DNA from: Amycolatopsis sp. NBC_01488
GTDB lineage: Bacteria > Actinomycetota > Actinomycetes > Mycobacteriales > Pseudonocardiaceae
Length of the DNA: 64,000 nt
Assembly (NCBI RefSeq): GCF_036227105.1
Contig: NZ_CP109434.1
Coordinates: 1,430,001 to 1,494,000, forward strand
Reading direction: 5' to 3'
Shown: in pieces, positions 43,214 through 52,093 of the stretch
How the letters are laid out: each line of letters begins with the position of its first letter
Position numbering within the stretch: position 1 is the stretch's first letter
Made by a program: the position numbers and the translations under genes
Notes under the pieces: model-generated
Database searches by the model: none
What the model was told of the DNA's origin: nothing
What the model saw: the letters and a program-made list of their open reading frames with translations, nothing else

Positions 43214-43408
43214 ATGAAGATCATCGCGGACACCGGCAAGTGCGTCGGCGCCGGGCAGTGCGTGCTGACCGAGCCGGCGCTGTTCGACCAGAGCGAAGAC
43301 GACGGCACGGTCATCGTCCTCGACGACCAGCCGGAGGGCGAGCTGGTCGAGAAGGCTCGCGAAGCGGTGCACGTCTGCCCCAGCCAGGCCCTTTCGCTGC
43401 AGGAGTGA
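43214..43408 (+). CDS. Ferredoxin, 3Fe-4S type, P450 redox partner
   Basis: Protein of 64 residues with cysteines in CVGAGQC (C10, C16) and HVCPSQA (C55). The second cysteine of a 4Fe-4S set is replaced, as in 3Fe-4S ferredoxins that serve CYP105 enzymes (SuaB/SuaC type). AGGAGAGAAG precedes the ATG. It is the last gene of the TetR-controlled operon P450-P450-ferredoxin. A ferredoxin reductase is not encoded here and must come from elsewhere. Confidence 0.92.
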   Translation: MKIIADTGKCVGAGQCVLTEPALFDQSEDDGTVIVLDDQPEGELVEKAREAVHVCPSQALSLQE

Positions 43409-43422
43409 GTCTGCCGCAGCTG

Positions 43423-43468
43423 GTCGTGAGTGAGAAACAGGGTTAGAACACTGTTTCTCACTCACGAC
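43423..43468. terminator. 18-bp perfect hairpin between convergent operons
   Basis: gtcgtgagtgagaaacag (43423-43440) and its exact inverse (43451-43468) with a ten-base loop. It separates the ferredoxin gene from the convergent ABC transporter ATPase gene and is probably a terminator for both. Confidence 0.85.
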
Positions 43469-43478
43469 CGGTCTGGGC

Positions 43479-44552
<1,074 letters not shown>

Positions 44553-44554
44553 GA

Positions 44555-45388
44555 CTACTTCACCGCTCCCATCGAGAGGCCCCGGACGAGGTGGTTCTGC
44601 GCGATCCAGCCGACGATCATCACCGGCAGCGAGGCCAGCAGCGCGGCGGCGGAAAGCTGGGCCCAGTACAGGCCCTCACTGGTGATGAACCCGACGAGGA
44701 ACACCGGCACGGTGCCGGCCCGCGCCGCCGTCAGGTTGACCGCGTAGAAGAACTCGGTCCAGGAGAAGATGACGCAGATCAGCGCGGTCGCCGCGATCCC
44801 GGGCGCGACCACCGGCATGATGATCTTGCGCAGCAGGGTCGGCAGGTTCGCGCCGTCGATCCGGCCCGCCTCGATCATCTCGTGCGGCACTTCCAGGAAG
44901 AACGACCGCATCATCCAGATGGCCAGCGGCAGGTTCATCGACGTGTAGAGGATGACCAGCGCCCACACCGTGTCCAGCAGCTCGGTGTTCTGGGAGATGA
45001 TGTACAGCGGGATGATCGCCGCGACGATCGGCAGCATCTTCGTCGAGAGGAAGAAGCCGAGCGCGTTCGACGTGCCCTTCACCGGCGCCAGCGACAGCGC
45101 GTACGCCGCCGGGACGCCGAAGAGCAGCACCAGGATCGTCGAGAGGATCGTGACGAACGCCGAGTTCGACACGTAGGGCAGAAACCCGCCGTTCAGGACG
45201 TTCGCGATCTGGTCGAACGTCGGGGTGAACAGCAGCTTCGGCGGGTCGGTGTAGGCGTCGGCCTCCTGCTTGAACGCCGTGAGGATCATCCACAGCAGCG
45301 GGAAGACGAACAGGATCGCCAGGACCCAGGTCGCCAGGGTCAGCGAGCCCTTGCCGTACTGCTTCTTGCGAGGGGCAACGGTAGTCAC
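44555..45388 (-). CDS. Carbohydrate ABC transporter permease (MalG type)
   Basis: Protein of 277 residues with six transmembrane helices. The cytoplasmic EAA loop that contacts the ATPase is MIEAGRIDGANLPTLLRKII. The first helix follows a Lys-rich start (LATWVLAILFVFPLLWMI). The GTG start overlaps the stop of the other permease (GTGA), ensuring equal amounts of the two subunits. Together they form the pore of a CUT1-type importer for sugars or polyols. Confidence 0.92.
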   Translation of the reverse strand: MTTVAPRKKQYGKGSLTLATWVLAILFVFPLLWMILTAFKQEADAYTDPPKLLFTPTFDQIANVLNGGFLPYVSNSAFVTILSTILVLLFGVPAAYALSLAPVKGTSNALGFFLSTKMLPIVAAIIPLYIISQNTELLDTVWALVILYTSMNLPLAIWMMRSFFLEVPHEMIEAGRIDGANLPTLLRKIIMPVVAPGIAATALICVIFSWTEFFYAVNLTAARAGTVPVFLVGFITSEGLYWAQLSAAALLASLPVMIVGWIAQNHLVRGLSMGAVK

Positions 45389-46317
45389 TTCACGCCTCCG
45401 CTCACGGAGAAGGTGCGGAACATCAGGCGCAGCGCGAAGGTCGCGACGATCATCGTCAGGATCACCACGATCACGCCCATCGCCGACGACTGGCCGACGT
45501 CGAAGCCCTCGAACGCGCGCTGGTAGATGTAGTACGGCAGGTTCGTGCTGGCCGTGCCCGGGCCGCCCTGCGTCATCAGGAAGATCGCGTCGAAGCTGTT
45601 CACGATGTAGATCGCGCCCAGCAGCGTCGCCAGCTGCAGGAACCGGGACAGGTGCGGCAGCGTGATGGAGACGAACGTCCGCCACCGGCTGGCACCGTCC
45701 ACAGAGGCCGCTTCGAGGATCTCCTTGGACTGGCTCTGCAGCCCGGCCAGGATGAGCAGCATCATGAACGGCGTCCACTGCCACACGATCTGCGCCATCA
45801 CCGAGGCCAGCGGGAACTTCGAAAGCCAGTCGACGTCGGTGCCGAAGACGAAGTGCAGCAGCCCGTAGGTCGGGTCGAACATCGTCGTCTTCCACAGCAG
45901 CGCGCCGGCCGCCGGGAGGATGAGGAACGGCGTGATCAGCAGCGTCCGGACGACGCCGCGGCCGAAGAACTTCCGGTCGAGCAGGATCGCCAGGCCGAGG
46001 CCGAGCAGCAGCGCGACCAGCACGCAGACCACGGTCAGCACGACGGTGTTGAGCAGCGCGACCAGGAACGTCGTGTCGCTGAAGACGTCGATGTAGTTGT
46101 TCAGGCCGACGAAGTGCCGCGAGCCCGGCCGGACCAGGTTCCACGACTGGAACGAGTAGAACACGGTGAGCAGGAACGGCAGCTGCGTCACCGCGATGAC
46201 GAAGATGAGCGCCGGCAGCAGCGGCAGCCGCCGCTTCGCCGCGGTGCTCAGGCCGGGTTTCTCCTCGACCTTCGCGTGCGAGGTGGACGTGGGAGTGGAT
46301 ACGGAGAGCGTGGACAT
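45385..46317 (-). CDS. Carbohydrate ABC transporter permease (MalF type)
   Basis: Protein of 310 residues. A hydrophilic N-terminus of about 28 residues precedes six helices, beginning LLPALIFVIAVTQLPFLL. The EAA loop is ILEAASVDGASRWRTFVSIT and a characteristic MTQGGPGTAS lies before the last helices. The start ATG shares a base with the binding-protein stop (TGATG) and the gene overlaps the second permease. It resembles polyol transporters of the SmoF/MtlF group, consistent with the downstream operon context of a sorbitol-type dehydrogenase. Confidence 0.9.
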   Translation of the reverse strand: MSTLSVSTPTSTSHAKVEEKPGLSTAAKRRLPLLPALIFVIAVTQLPFLLTVFYSFQSWNLVRPGSRHFVGLNNYIDVFSDTTFLVALLNTVVLTVVCVLVALLLGLGLAILLDRKFFGRGVVRTLLITPFLILPAAGALLWKTTMFDPTYGLLHFVFGTDVDWLSKFPLASVMAQIVWQWTPFMMLLILAGLQSQSKEILEAASVDGASRWRTFVSITLPHLSRFLQLATLLGAIYIVNSFDAIFLMTQGGPGTASTNLPYYIYQRAFEGFDVGQSSAMGVIVVILTMIVATFALRLMFRTFSVSGGVK

Positions 46318-47651
46318 CACTGCACCGCCTTGTAGGAGTCGCCCACCGTCTGGGCGTAGTCCTGGGATTGCTTCAGGGCGTCGTCGACCGACTCGCGGCC
46401 GGCGATCGCCGCCGACAGCTGCTGGCTCACCCGGGTGCCCAGGTCCTGGAACTCGGGGATGCCGACGAACTGGATGCCGGGGTAGGGCACCGGGTTCGCC
46501 ATGGCCTTCTGCTGGTTGGCGTCCGCGATGCCGTCCAACGTGGGCTTCGCGTAGGCCGCCGCGGCCTTGGCGTAGTCGGGAATGTCGTAAGTGGACTGAC
46601 GCACGCCCGGCGGAACGCGGTTCCAACCGTAGGTCTGGCCGACCTTCTGCACATACGCCTTGTCGGTCATCCAGGCCATGAACTTCCAGGCCGCGTCCTT
46701 GTCCTTGGCGACCTTCGGGATGCCGAGCGCCCAGGTGTAGAGCCAGCCGCTGGCCTGCGTCTTGACGACCGGCGCGGGCGCGTAACCCGACTTGCCGACG
46801 ATCTTGCTGCTCGACGGGTCCTCGTTGGTGCCCGCCATGACCGTCGCGTCGTACCACATCGCCGCGTTGCCCTGCGTGTAGCGCGTGCCGCACTCGGAGA
46901 ACCCGGCACTGGAGGCGCCGACCTCGCCGTGGTCGCGAATCAGGTTGACGTAGAAGTTCGCGGCCGCGGTGAACTCCGGCGACGTCAGCTTGGCGTTCCA
47001 GTCCTTGTCGAACCACTGGGCGCCGAAGGTGTTGGCCACGGTCGTGAACGGCGCGAGGCTCTCGCCCCAGCCGGGCTTGCCGCGCAGGCAGATACCGCTG
47101 ACGCCGGCCGCCTTGTCGTCGAGCTTCGCGGCGAAGTCGGCGATCTGCTGCCACGTCGGCTTGGCCGGCATGGTGATCCCGGCCTTCTCGAAGAGGTCCT
47201 TGCGGTAGGCCAGGAACGACGACTCGCCGTAGAACGGCACCGCGTACATCTGGTTCTGGTACGACAGCGACTGCTTGATGCTGGGGATGAAGTCGCCTTC
47301 GTCGTAGCCCGGCGTGGCCGCCATGTGCGGTTCGAGGTTCTCGAGCCAGCCGTTGGCCGCCCACTGCGGGGCCTCGTAGTTGCTGATCATGACGACGTCG
47401 AACTCGCCGCCCTCGGTGGCGGTCGACGCGGTGATCTTCGCGCGGGCCTGGTTCTCCGGCAGCGAGACGAACTTCAGGTTGATGCCCGTCGCCTTCTCGA
47501 ACTCGGGCGCGAGGGAGATCGCGTCCTTCATCTGCGGGTTGGACACGATCGCGATGACGAGCGTCGAGTTACCGGTACCGATCGAGCCGGCGCCCGCGCA
47601 GCCGGTGGCCAGCAGGGACGTCGCGGCGAGGAGGGTGAGGAGCTTACGCAC
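46317..47651 (-). CDS. ABC transporter solute-binding lipoprotein
   Basis: Extracellular substrate-binding protein (444 residues) of the CUT1 class 1 family. The signal peptide LLTLLAATSLLATGC ends in the lipobox Cys. Family features include LVIAIVSNPQMKD, EFEKATGI, DVVMISNYEAPQ and WKFMAWMTDKAYVQ. Related binding proteins in rhizobia and actinomycetes carry polyols such as sorbitol or mannitol. GTG start with GGGAGGCAG upstream, overlapping the dehydrogenase stop by eight bases, so the importer and the enzyme are co-expressed. Confidence 0.9.
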   Translation of the reverse strand: MRKLLTLLAATSLLATGCAGAGSIGTGNSTLVIAIVSNPQMKDAISLAPEFEKATGINLKFVSLPENQARAKITASTATEGGEFDVVMISNYEAPQWAANGWLENLEPHMAATPGYDEGDFIPSIKQSLSYQNQMYAVPFYGESSFLAYRKDLFEKAGITMPAKPTWQQIADFAAKLDDKAAGVSGICLRGKPGWGESLAPFTTVANTFGAQWFDKDWNAKLTSPEFTAAANFYVNLIRDHGEVGASSAGFSECGTRYTQGNAAMWYDATVMAGTNEDPSSSKIVGKSGYAPAPVVKTQASGWLYTWALGIPKVAKDKDAAWKFMAWMTDKAYVQKVGQTYGWNRVPPGVRQSTYDIPDYAKAAAAYAKPTLDGIADANQQKAMANPVPYPGIQFVGIPEFQDLGTRVSQQLSAAIAGRESVDDALKQSQDYAQTVGDSYKAVQ

Positions 47652-48648
47652 GGCTGCCTCCGGGAAGGACCTGGACCTTGAGGCCCGAGCCGCTGCGCAT
47701 CTTGGCCAGCGCGTCGGGGTACTGCTCCAGCGGCAAGGTGTCCGTGAGCAGTGAATCGGTGTCGATCGCACCGCTCGCGACGAGGTCGAGCGCGGTACCG
47801 AAACTGTGCAGCACGGCCATCGAGCCGACGATGGTGATCTCGTCGTTGTAGATGCGGAACGGCGAAAGCGCGACGCGGGCTTCGGCCGGTGCGACGCCGA
47901 AGACGAGCAGCCGGCCGCCGCGGCGGATCGAGTCGAAGGCGGCTTCGATGGCGGGGGCGGCGCCGGTGGCGTCGACGGCGACGTCGAACTTCTCGCCGTT
48001 CAGGTCGCTGACTTCCTTTGCGGTGGCGACGGCACCGAGACTGGCTGCTCGCGGCAGCCGGGCTTCGTTGCGGTCGACCACCGTGACCTGCGCGCCGGAG
48101 CGCTGCAGCAGCTGCTGCATGATCAGGCCCATGGTGCCGGCACCGACGACGAGGAAGCGCTCACCGGCTTCGACGCCGACGCGGCGCACGCCGTGCACCG
48201 CGCAGGAGACGGGCTCGACCAGCGCGCCCTGCTCCCAGGTCATCGAGTCCGGCATGCGGTAGCAGTTGGCGGACGGCGTGGCGACGTACTCGGCGAAGGC
48301 GCCGTTGACGGTGTCGCCGGTGGCGCCCCAGTTCGCGCAGAGGTTGCCGTGGCCGGCGCGGCACGGGCCGCAGTAGCCGCAGAACAGCGACGGGTCGACG
48401 GCCACGCGGTCGCCGACCTTCCATTCGCCCGGCACGTCCGCGCCGAGCTCGACGATTTCCCCGGCGAACTCGTGCCCGGGGACGATGGGATACGGCGTGG
48501 GCGGGAAGTGCCCGTCGGCGATGTGCAGGTCGGTCCCGCAGATCCCGCACGCTCCGACCTTGACGACGACCTGGCGTTCTCCGGGTTTCGGATCGGGCAC
48601 CTCGCCGACCCTGATCTCACCGGGCCGGTCGACGATGGCGGCACGCAT
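47644..48648 (-). CDS. Zinc-dependent alcohol/polyol dehydrogenase
   Basis: Medium-chain dehydrogenase of 334 residues. Catalytic zinc ligands are in CGICGTDLH and GHEFAGEI, the structural zinc site in CGYCGPCRAGHGNLC, the NAD(H) Rossmann motif is VVGAGTMGL, and VVDRNEARL with its Asp suggests NAD over NADP. The sequence type matches sorbitol/threonine/galactitol dehydrogenases. As the first gene of the ABC transporter operon it likely oxidises the imported polyol. The ATG has AAGGGGCAAGG upstream. The promoter and an operator lie at 48667-48743. The exact sugar alcohol is not determined. Confidence 0.9.
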   Translation of the reverse strand: MRAAIVDRPGEIRVGEVPDPKPGERQVVVKVGACGICGTDLHIADGHFPPTPYPIVPGHEFAGEIVELGADVPGEWKVGDRVAVDPSLFCGYCGPCRAGHGNLCANWGATGDTVNGAFAEYVATPSANCYRMPDSMTWEQGALVEPVSCAVHGVRRVGVEAGERFLVVGAGTMGLIMQQLLQRSGAQVTVVDRNEARLPRAASLGAVATAKEVSDLNGEKFDVAVDATGAAPAIEAAFDSIRRGGRLLVFGVAPAEARVALSPFRIYNDEITIVGSMAVLHSFGTALDLVASGAIDTDSLLTDTLPLEQYPDALAKMRSGSGLKVQVLPGGSRA

Positions 48649-48666
48649 GCCTTGCCCCTTCCTCGC

Positions 48667-48678
48667 GCTCATATGAGC
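48667..48678. promoter_or_regulatory. SorC operator 1, GCTCATATGAGC
   Basis: 12-bp perfect palindrome in the leader of the dehydrogenase/ABC operon, flanked by CG on both sides. It lies about 30-40 bases downstream of the minus-strand start predicted from TTGACG (48743-48738) and TGTAAT (48719-48714), which have an 18-bp spacer. A protein bound here would block elongation or loop to operator 2. Confidence 0.75.
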
Positions 48679-48713
48679 GGCGTTGACCTATGGCGTCGAG
48701 AACATGTGAAGGC

Positions 48714-48743
48714 ATTACAGGTCTGACGTCGGTGTTACGTCAA
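48714..48743 (-). promoter_or_regulatory. Promoter of the dehydrogenase/ABC operon
   Basis: Minus-strand TTGACG and TGTAAT hexamers, 18 bp apart, are the best match to a vegetative sigma promoter in the divergent region. RNA would start near 48707. Confidence 0.6.
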
Positions 48744-48764
48744 CCTTTCGTGAAGATTTCGCGC

Positions 48765-48782
48765 TATAGTGCTCATATGAGC
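48765..48782 (+). promoter_or_regulatory. SorC operator 2 over a leaderless start
   Basis: -10 element TATAGT (48765-48770) is six bases before the ATG of the regulator gene (48777), so transcription should begin at the start codon. The same palindrome GCTCATATGAGC (48771-48782) covers this start, giving direct autorepression. It lies 104 bp from operator 1, about ten helical turns. Confidence 0.75.
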
Positions 48783-49757
48783 GCGTCCAAGAAGTCGCCG
48801 TCGCTGACCGAGGCGGTCCTGCTGGCCACCCTCGCCCGGCGCTTCTACGTGCAGGGACGGTCCAAGCTGGAGATCGCCGACGAGTTCGGCATCAGCCGGT
48901 TCAAGGTGGCTCGCATGCTCGACACGGCCATGGAGTCCGGCCTGGTCAGGGTCGAGTTCGCGCTGCCGGCGCCGGTGGACCTGGCGCTGTCGGACGAGGT
49001 CCGCTCGGCGTACGGCCTGAAACAGGCACTCGTGCTCGAACGCTCAACCGAGCGCGAGCCGCGGGAGGTGGTCCGGGCCAAGATCGGGACGCTTTCGGCG
49101 CGGCTGCTGGAGGAGATCGCGACCCCGTCGGACGTCATCGGGCTGTCGTGGGCGCGCTCGGTGAACGCGATGACCGAGGCGATCCGGTCGCTGCCGCGGT
49201 GCCCGATCGTCCAGCTGTGCGGGGTGCAGGCGGGGATGGACATGCGTGGCCGTTCGGTGGAGACGGTCAGCCGCGTGACCTCGGTGTCCGGCGGCGACGC
49301 GTACCCGATCTTCGGCCCGCTGGTGCTGCCGGACCGCCGGACGACGGAGACGCTGCGGCGCCAGCCGGGCATCGCGGAGACGTTCGGCCAGTTCCGCCAC
49401 CTCACGAAGGCGGTGGTCAGCATCGGCGCGTGGCAGCCGGGCGAGTCGACGGTGTACGACGCGTTGGACGAAGCCGAGCGGGCGGCGATCGCGGCCCGCG
49501 GCGCGACGGCGGAGGTGGCGGCGCGGCTGTTCGACGCGTCCGGCCACGCCCTCTCGACCGGCTTGGCTCACCACGTCCTGGCGATCAGCCACGAGGAGCT
49601 GATGGCGGTCCCGGAGGTGATCGCGTTGGGCTACAGCCGCCCCAAAGCTTCCGCGGTGGACGCGGTCCTGCGCTCAGGAATGGTCTCGACGCTGGTCACC
49701 GACGCCGCGGCCGCGGTCCCGCTGTTGGCCTTGGCCGCCAAGAACCCACCCCACTAA
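48777..49757 (+). CDS. SorC/DeoR-type sugar-binding transcriptional regulator
   Basis: Protein of 326 residues. The N-terminal helix-turn-helix is TLARRFYVQGRSKLEIADEF then GISRFKVARMLDTAMESG. A large C-terminal effector domain of the sugar-isomerase-like SorC fold carries DVIGLSWARSVNAM and VETVSRVTSVSGGDAYP, binding phosphorylated sugars in known members. It is divergent from the polyol dehydrogenase/ABC operon. Two identical palindromes in the intergenic region support repression of both directions with relief by the imported substrate or its phosphate. The stop codon abuts a seven-unit 21-bp repeat array. Confidence 0.9.
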   Translation: MSASKKSPSLTEAVLLATLARRFYVQGRSKLEIADEFGISRFKVARMLDTAMESGLVRVEFALPAPVDLALSDEVRSAYGLKQALVLERSTEREPREVVRAKIGTLSARLLEEIATPSDVIGLSWARSVNAMTEAIRSLPRCPIVQLCGVQAGMDMRGRSVETVSRVTSVSGGDAYPIFGPLVLPDRRTTETLRRQPGIAETFGQFRHLTKAVVSIGAWQPGESTVYDALDEAERAAIAARGATAEVAARLFDASGHALSTGLAHHVLAISHEELMAVPEVIALGYSRPKASAVDAVLRSGMVSTLVTDAAAAVPLLALAAKNPPH

Positions 49758-49916
49758 CCCGCGAGATGCCCCTCCAATCACGCGAGATGCGCCTCCAATC
49801 ACGCGAGATGCCCCTCCAATCACGCGAGATGCCCCTCCAATCACGCGAGATGCCCCTCCAATCACGCGAGATGCGCCTCCAATCACGCGAGTTACGCGCT
49901 CGATCACGCGAGTTCG
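49758..49916. repeat. 21-bp phased array, copy 5 (seven near-perfect units)
   Basis: Seven full units of gcgagatgcccctccaatcac-type sequence start at 49761 and repeat every 21 bp (49782, 49803 and so on to 49887), with a partial eighth. The first six are nearly identical, indicating recent tandem expansion. The array joins the SorC gene stop to the 3' end of the convergent HxlR gene. Confidence 0.9.
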
Positions 49917-49934
49917 TCCCGGCGTTGTCGCTGG

Positions 49935-50258
49935 TCACGCTGGTCGTGCTCGGGTCTGAGCGGCGACGACGTCGTCGCCGTGCTCCGCGGCCCACCGCCC
50001 GAAGCCCTCGATCGGCTCCAGGAAGCTTGAACCCAACGCCGTGAGCGCGTACGCGCCTTCGCGTCGCTCGACGAGACCGTCGGACTCCAGGCGCCGCACG
50101 GTTTCCGTGAGCACCTTCGCGCTGATCCCGCCGATCGCGCGCCGCAGGTCGACGTGCCGGCGCGGGCCGTCGCGCAACGCCCAGAGCACCACCGGGTTCC
50201 ACGTGTTGGCGACCAGGTCGAACGCGAGCCGCGTCCGGCAGTCGGCGAGGAAATCCAT
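49935..50258 (-). CDS. HxlR-family winged-helix regulator
   Basis: Protein of 107 residues. HxlR signatures are RLAFDLVANTWNPVVLWAL near the N-terminus, then RHVDLRRAIGGISAKVLTET and VRRLESDGLVERR, and a conserved Cys (C7) just before the first helix that is redox-sensitive in some members. The ATG at 50258 follows GGAAGGAACC. It is divergent from the reductase at 50326 with 67 bp between starts, the usual arrangement for an HxlR protein controlling a reductase or oxidoreductase. Confidence 0.88.
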   Translation of the reverse strand: MDFLADCRTRLAFDLVANTWNPVVLWALRDGPRRHVDLRRAIGGISAKVLTETVRRLESDGLVERREGAYALTALGSSFLEPIEGFGRWAAEHGDDVVAAQTRARPA

Positions 50259-50325
50259 GGTTACCGTTCGGTTCCTTCCCGGGTTCCTACCGTCGTGCTG
50301 GTACAGCCAAGCACAAGGAGGCGGC

Positions 50326-50904
50326 ATGCGGATCGGGATCTTCGGCACGGGCGGGATGGCGGACGCGCTGGGCACGCAGTGGGCGCGCGCCGGCCACGAA
50401 CTGAGGGTGGCCGGCCGCTCCCCCGGCGAGCTCGCGAAACGGCTCGGCGCGCGCACCGGAACCTGGCGCGAGGTGGCTGCTTTCGCCGACGTGCTCCTCC
50501 TGGCCGTCCCCGCGGCGGCCATCGGCGAGGTGCTCGCGCAGGCGGGCCCGCTGCCCGGGAAGGTCCTGGTGGACTGCACCAACGACCCGGCTCTGACCGG
50601 CGCGCCGGTGGCTTCGCGGATCGTCACGGAGGCTCACGTGGTCAAGGCGTTCAACCTGGCCCACGTCGACGTCTGGCGGATGACTCCGCCGGTGTTCGGC
50701 GGCCGCCCGCTGTCGGTCCCCCTGTGCGGCGACGACCCGGCGGCGCTGGAAGCGGTGAGCACGCTCGTCCGCGACATCGGTGCCAAGCCGGTGCTCGCGG
50801 GTGGCTTGGACCGCGCGGCCCTGCTGGAAGCCACGGCGGCGTTCGTCATCGGGTTGTGGTTCGCGGGCGAAGACGCCCAGGCGATCCTGACCCCGGCGGG
50901 GTGA
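50326..50904 (+). CDS. NADP-binding F420/ketopantoate-type reductase-like protein
   Basis: Protein of 192 residues with the Rossmann motif GTGGMADALG right after the start, RVAGRSP binding the NADP phosphate, and LLLAVPAAAIGEVL. Overall length and VKAFNLAHVD/VPLCGDDPAA segments match the NADPH-dependent F420 reductase-like (Fno/pyrroline-5-carboxylate reductase 'F420_oxidored') family. AAGGAGGCGGC is the ribosome binding site. It is controlled presumably by the divergent HxlR gene. True F420 use cannot be shown from this sequence. Confidence 0.8.
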   Translation: MRIGIFGTGGMADALGTQWARAGHELRVAGRSPGELAKRLGARTGTWREVAAFADVLLLAVPAAAIGEVLAQAGPLPGKVLVDCTNDPALTGAPVASRIVTEAHVVKAFNLAHVDVWRMTPPVFGGRPLSVPLCGDDPAALEAVSTLVRDIGAKPVLAGGLDRAALLEATAAFVIGLWFAGEDAQAILTPAG

Positions 50905-50966
50905 GAATGGCCCGATGGTTCGGCACGACCCGGATCTCCTCCTCCCCGGTTCGGTCGTCGCCCAAG

Positions 50967-52055
50967 CTAGCCGTGCCGGGACGGGCCGGGGACGCTTTGC
51001 CCGGATTCGCTTCCGGTCACGGCCGCCACGTTCCCCGCGGCCAGGTCCAGCGCGTGGGCGCGCAATGGCGCGCCGCCTCGCGGCACCAATGTCACCTCGC
51101 CCGCGTCGAGGTCCGTCACCAGCGTGCTCAGCGTCATCAGGTCGTCGCCGTCGGCAGCGTTGCGGTGGACGCCGGTCGTCAGCGCCGAAACCAGCCATCG
51201 GGCGTCCGGCGACGTCGCCGTCAGGTGCGCGCACACCTCGGCCCTCGCCAAGCTCTCCTCGGACGCCGTGTCCAAAGTGGGCGGCAGCTGGCGGAAGTGG
51301 TTGGTGTGCCAGGACAGTCCACTCGCGACAGTCAGCACGGCCGTTTCGTGGCCTGCCTTCTCCACCACCGTCACGGCCGGCGAGCCGACCTGGCCCATCG
51401 TGTACGCGAACCCGCCCGCGGACGAAAACCGCCGCAACACCGACACCGCCTCGGCAAGGCTAGACGCGCGCTGGGCCGTCCGCGCCACGAAATGGCGGCC
51501 CGCGCACGGCGAAGGCGTCACCACGCTCACGCTGTCGATCCCCCACACCAGACCGTGCGTGGTCAGCGTGAACGTGTTCGACGGCAGGAACCCCGGGTAC
51601 CACCAGACGCACACGCCCGGCTCGCCGTCGATCAGCAGCGTCAGCAGGCGGCCGATCCCGTCGAACGCCGGAGCGCCGTCCTCGTTGTGGCCGAGCAGCG
51701 AAGGCGCGCCGGCCCACGCGAGGTCCGTGCAGCCGGTGCCGTCGTCCGCGCCGAGGTCGCCGCGCAGGTTGGCCAGCAGGAGGTCGTCGAACGGCACGCC
51801 CGCCCCCGCGGCCAGCGCCGTCAGCTCGGCGTACGCGTCCGGGTGCTCGACCTGGGACGCCGACTCGATCGCCCGGAACAGCACCGGCGACCGGCCGGCG
51901 CGGGCGGACACCGGCCACGACGGCAGTCCCGCCAGGACAGTCCGGATGTCGGCAGCGGCGTACGAGCCCAGCGCCCGGAAAGCGGCTTCCCGGGGCCCGC
52001 GGACGACTGTCCAGCGCACGTCGCCGATCCGGTGCTCCCGCACTGTCGCCACCAT
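50967..52055 (-). CDS. C45-family acyltransferase/peptidase (AAT-like)
   Basis: Ntn-hydrolase of 362 residues related to acyl-CoA:6-aminopenicillanate acyltransferase. Autocatalytic cleavage before the nucleophile is expected at GTG/CTDLAW (C109), and GHNEDGAP follows, the conserved post-nucleophile loop. WYPGFLPSNTFTLTTHGLVW and FAYTMGQVGSPAVTVVE match the family core. Bacterial homologues hydrolyse or transfer acyl groups on unknown amides. It sits alone, 38 bp downstream of the helicase stop region on the same strand, with no beta-lactam genes nearby. Confidence 0.85.
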   Translation of the reverse strand: MVATVREHRIGDVRWTVVRGPREAAFRALGSYAAADIRTVLAGLPSWPVSARAGRSPVLFRAIESASQVEHPDAYAELTALAAGAGVPFDDLLLANLRGDLGADDGTGCTDLAWAGAPSLLGHNEDGAPAFDGIGRLLTLLIDGEPGVCVWWYPGFLPSNTFTLTTHGLVWGIDSVSVVTPSPCAGRHFVARTAQRASSLAEAVSVLRRFSSAGGFAYTMGQVGSPAVTVVEKAGHETAVLTVASGLSWHTNHFRQLPPTLDTASEESLARAEVCAHLTATSPDARWLVSALTTGVHRNAADGDDLMTLSTLVTDLDAGEVTLVPRGGAPLRAHALDLAAGNVAAVTGSESGQSVPGPSRHG

Positions 52056-52093
52056 GTGATCACGATGACTGAGCAGTCAGGAAAAGGCAACGG

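Noticed and set aside
49758..49916. CRISPR array
   Set aside because: The period is only 21 bp with no unique spacers, units are directly contiguous, and no cas genes are present.
50967..52055. Penicillin biosynthesis acyltransferase
   Set aside because: The family match is real, but no other beta-lactam genes are present; bacterial C45 proteins usually have other roles.
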